Shown: positions 61,988-64,000 of the stretch, one piece after another
Position numbering within the stretch: position 1 is the first letter of the stretch
Layout of the letters: the number at the start of each line of letters is the position of its first letter
Source of the DNA: Paenibacillus taihuensis
GTDB lineage: Bacteria; Bacillota; Bacilli; Paenibacillales; Paenibacillaceae
Direction: 5' to 3'
Length of the DNA stretch: 64,000 bases
Assembly (NCBI RefSeq): GCF_003386535.1
Contig: NZ_QTTN01000022.1
Span: forward strand, 1 to 64,000
Position numbers and translations under genes: made by a program
Notes under the pieces: model-generated
Databases searched by the model: none
Told to the model about the DNA's origin: nothing
The model's input: only the letters and a program-made list of their open reading frames with translations

Positions 61988-63277
61988 ATGTTAGACATTC
62001 ATGTAATCCGTCAGAAAGCAAACGAGTTCCAGGAGGCAGCCAATCAGAAACGGATTTCGATTGATATTCACGAGCTGCTCGGCATCGATGACCGCAGGCG
62101 GGAGCTGATGCAGCTGACCGAGTCGCAGCGCGCGGCGCGCAACCGCAGGTCGAAGGCAATCGAGGCCATGATGCGGGAAGGCCGCAAAGAGGAAGATCTG
62201 GCGGAGCGGGAGGAAGCAGCGAAGCAGCAGGAGCAGTTGAAGCAAGCGGAGGAGGAGTTCCGCACAGTTCTAACCGCGTACGAAGCGCTCATGCTGCTCG
62301 TGCCGAATCTGATGTCGCCAGACACGCCAATCGGCAGGAGCGATGAGGATAATGTGGAGGTACGGCGCGTCGGCGAGGTGCCGGAATTCGGGTTTGCACC
62401 GCGCAGCCATGTGGAGCTCGGGCAGCAGCATAGGCTGATCGATCTTGCCCGCGGCGTGAAGATCGGCGGCACGCGCCAATATGTGCTGCAGAACTACGGC
62501 CTGCAGCTGCACCGCGCGGTTCAACAGCTGGCGTATGATCTGCTGCTCGACAAGGGCTTTGAAACACTCGATGTTCCTGTTCTTGTGAAAGAACAGACGC
62601 TCGTGGCAACGGGCTATTTTCCAGCGAATCGGGATCAGACCTATGCCATTAACGGCGAAGACAAATGGCTCGTCGGAACGTCGGAGGTTCCGCTGATCGC
62701 CTATTACAGCGATGAAGTCATTGATCTGACTGAGCCGAAGCTGCTTGCGGCAGTTACGCCTTGCTATCGGAGCGAAGTTGGATCGGCGGGCCGCGATGTA
62801 CACGGGCTGTACCGGGTGCATCAATTCGCGAAGGTGGAGCAGGTCGTGCTATGTCGCGCAGACTTGACGGAATCGCTCGTTTGGCTGGAGCGGATGACGG
62901 CGAACAGCGAGGAGCTTCTCCAGCTGCTAGAGCTCCCTTACCGCGTCGTTGCGGTATGCAGCGGCGACATGTCGCAGAAGAATTACAAGCAGTACGACAT
63001 TGAGACGTGGATGCCAAGCCGCAATAACTATGGCGAGACGCATTCGGCGTCGCTGCTGCTAGATTTTCAGGCGAGACGATCGAATATTAAGTATCGCGAT
63101 GAAGAGGGCCGGCTGCAGTATGCGTACACACTCAACAATACGATGGTTGCATCGCCGCGCATTCTCATTCCGCTCCTCGAGAACCATCAGCGAGAAGATG
63201 GCTCGATCTATATCCCGCAGGCGCTTCGTCCTTATATGCGCGGACTTGCCGAGATTCAGGCTGACCTAGAAGTCTAG
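61988..63277 (+). CDS. Seryl-tRNA synthetase, diverged second type
   Basis: A 429-residue class II synthetase with an N-terminal coiled-coil arm (about residues 30-100, rich in Glu, Lys and Gln). Motif 2 is TPCYRSEVGSAGRDVHGLYRV near residue 260, and motif 3 lies near 385 (TLNNTMVASPRILIPLLENH). Serine-site landmarks LVGTSEVPL and SLLLDFQARRSNIKY are present. VATGYFPANRDQTYAI differs from the usual TGQLPKF pattern, so this looks like a second SerRS. Some second SerRS copies give resistance to serine-analogue antibiotics; that is only inference here. The ATG follows GAAGGAGTG. Confidence 0.88.
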   Translation: MLDIHVIRQKANEFQEAANQKRISIDIHELLGIDDRRRELMQLTESQRAARNRRSKAIEAMMREGRKEEDLAEREEAAKQQEQLKQAEEEFRTVLTAYEALMLLVPNLMSPDTPIGRSDEDNVEVRRVGEVPEFGFAPRSHVELGQQHRLIDLARGVKIGGTRQYVLQNYGLQLHRAVQQLAYDLLLDKGFETLDVPVLVKEQTLVATGYFPANRDQTYAINGEDKWLVGTSEVPLIAYYSDEVIDLTEPKLLAAVTPCYRSEVGSAGRDVHGLYRVHQFAKVEQVVLCRADLTESLVWLERMTANSEELLQLLELPYRVVAVCSGDMSQKNYKQYDIETWMPSRNNYGETHSASLLLDFQARRSNIKYRDEEGRLQYAYTLNNTMVASPRILIPLLENHQREDGSIYIPQALRPYMRGLAEIQADLEV

Positions 63278-63358
63278 GTCTAGCCTGCCTCTCCAATAGC
63301 GAGTATACTGAAATGGATAATCTTCCACGGTATGGAAGACGAGAGGAGAACAGCCTGT

Positions 63359-64000
63359 ATGAGTTTGGGGAAAATCGCACAAGCGGCGGATCGGATCCGC
63401 TCGAATGTAAGTAAAGTCATTGTTGGCAAAGAGGATATTGTAGATAAGCTCATCATTGCAATTCTCACATCAGGCCATGTTCTGCTTGAGGACGTGCCTG
63501 GCACGGGCAAAACTTTACTTGCGAAAGCGCTTGCGAAGTCGATTGACGGCGAGTTCAAGCGGATTCAATTTACGCCGGACTTGCTCCCGTCGGATCTGAC
63601 AGGCATTCATTTCTACAATCAGAAGCTGTCGGAATTCGAGTTCCGCCCAGGTCCGCTCTTCGCGAATATCGTGCTTGCGGACGAGATCAACCGTGCAACG
63701 CCGCGTACGCAATCGAGCTTGCTCGAGAGCATGGAGGAGCGCCAAGTCAGTATCGATGGGACGACGCACCAGCTCGGCAAGCCTTTCCTCGTCATCGCGA
63801 CGCAGAACCCGATCGAGCAGCAAGGGACCTTCCCTCTGCCGGAAGCCCAGCTGGACCGGTTTCTATTTAAGCTGAAAATGGGCTATCCATCGACGGCAGA
63901 AGGTATCGACATCATGAAACGCTTCATGGCGGACAGCCCGCTCGAGAAGCTGGAGCCGGTCATTGGCGCGGCTGAGCTGGAGGAAGCGAAATCAATCTAT
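63359..64000 (+). CDS. MoxR-family AAA+ ATPase (5' part, runs off the window)
   Basis: The first 214 residues of a MoxR-type chaperone ATPase. Walker A is EDVPGTGKTLLAK near residue 45, Walker B is IVLADEINRATP near 103, sensor 1 is FLVIATQNPIEQQGTFPLPEAQLDRF near 138. MoxR proteins help mature or activate partner proteins, usually a downstream DUF58/VWA-type gene. The 3' end and the partner lie beyond the window. The ATG follows GAGAGGAG. Confidence 0.93.
   Translation, partial: MSLGKIAQAADRIRSNVSKVIVGKEDIVDKLIIAILTSGHVLLEDVPGTGKTLLAKALAKSIDGEFKRIQFTPDLLPSDLTGIHFYNQKLSEFEFRPGPLFANIVLADEINRATPRTQSSLLESMEERQVSIDGTTHQLGKPFLVIATQNPIEQQGTFPLPEAQLDRFLFKLKMGYPSTAEGIDIMKRFMADSPLEKLEPVIGAAELEEAKSIY

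Overview
The window looks like chromosomal DNA of a spore-forming Bacillota of the Paenibacillus type. This rests on gene content: MrfAB, a YpdA-type bacillithiol disulfide reductase, a Spo0F-like receiver, a T-box aminoacyl-tRNA synthetase, PdhABCD and LexA boxes of the Bacillus type. GTG and TTG starts behind strong purine-rich ribosome binding sites fit too. Nearly all genes read on the + strand in short operons closed by intrinsic terminators. No rRNA, tRNA, CRISPR array, complete insertion sequence or prophage was seen. The only mobile trace is the 3' end of a group II intron at bases 1-90.

Layout. 0.1-6.4 kb: mtnD (-), metH, rnz and a YfhP-like membrane protein. 6.5-15 kb: a DNA-repair and RNA-modification stretch with mrfA-mrfB, a HAD phosphatase, a diverged Fpg-type glycosylase followed at once by nfo, a small receiver-like protein, an ABC ATPase and an FtsJ/RlmM-like methyltransferase. 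15-21.9 kb: a Ser/Thr kinase joined to a degenerate MinD-like domain, a two-component pair, a nitrilase-GNAT-GNAT cluster and a PhnP-like hydrolase. 21.9-24.5 kb: a layered leader in front of a MutS2 paralogue that lacks the Smr nuclease domain. 24.5-27.4 kb: thiN (-), a TRIC-type channel, a low-molecular-weight phosphatase and an esterase (-). 27.6-34.6 kb: pdhABCD, a thioesterase, thyA and folA. 34.7-41.2 kb: gltD, two poorly known genes, topB and a BadF-type kinase. 41.3-50.1 kb: mixed accessory genes, including a small gene behind two LexA boxes and a membrane-anchored Spo0F-like receiver. 50.3-54.7 kb: a two-gene 2-oxoacid:ferredoxin oxidoreductase and two unknown genes. 54.8-57.1 kb: ypdA and two unknowns. 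57.3-61.3 kb: a leader-peptide attenuator and a heterodimeric ABC exporter. 61.7-64 kb: T-box-controlled second seryl-tRNA synthetase and the start of a MoxR ATPase.

The main discovery candidate is bases 21923-24397. A good sigma-A promoter drives an 8-codon leader ORF, mutually exclusive RNA hairpins and an intrinsic terminator. Then come an 11-bp hairpin hiding the Shine-Dalgarno of a second, 36-codon ORF that runs through a second terminator, and the MutS2 paralogue whose ATG overlaps that ORF's stop. This is the architecture of translation-inhibitor-sensing attenuators. MutS2 proteins are reported to act on collided ribosomes, so I infer an inducible ribosome-rescue or resistance factor. 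A second leader-peptide attenuator precedes the ABC exporter, and a T-box precedes the second serS, so three genes or operons here appear to read the state of translation.
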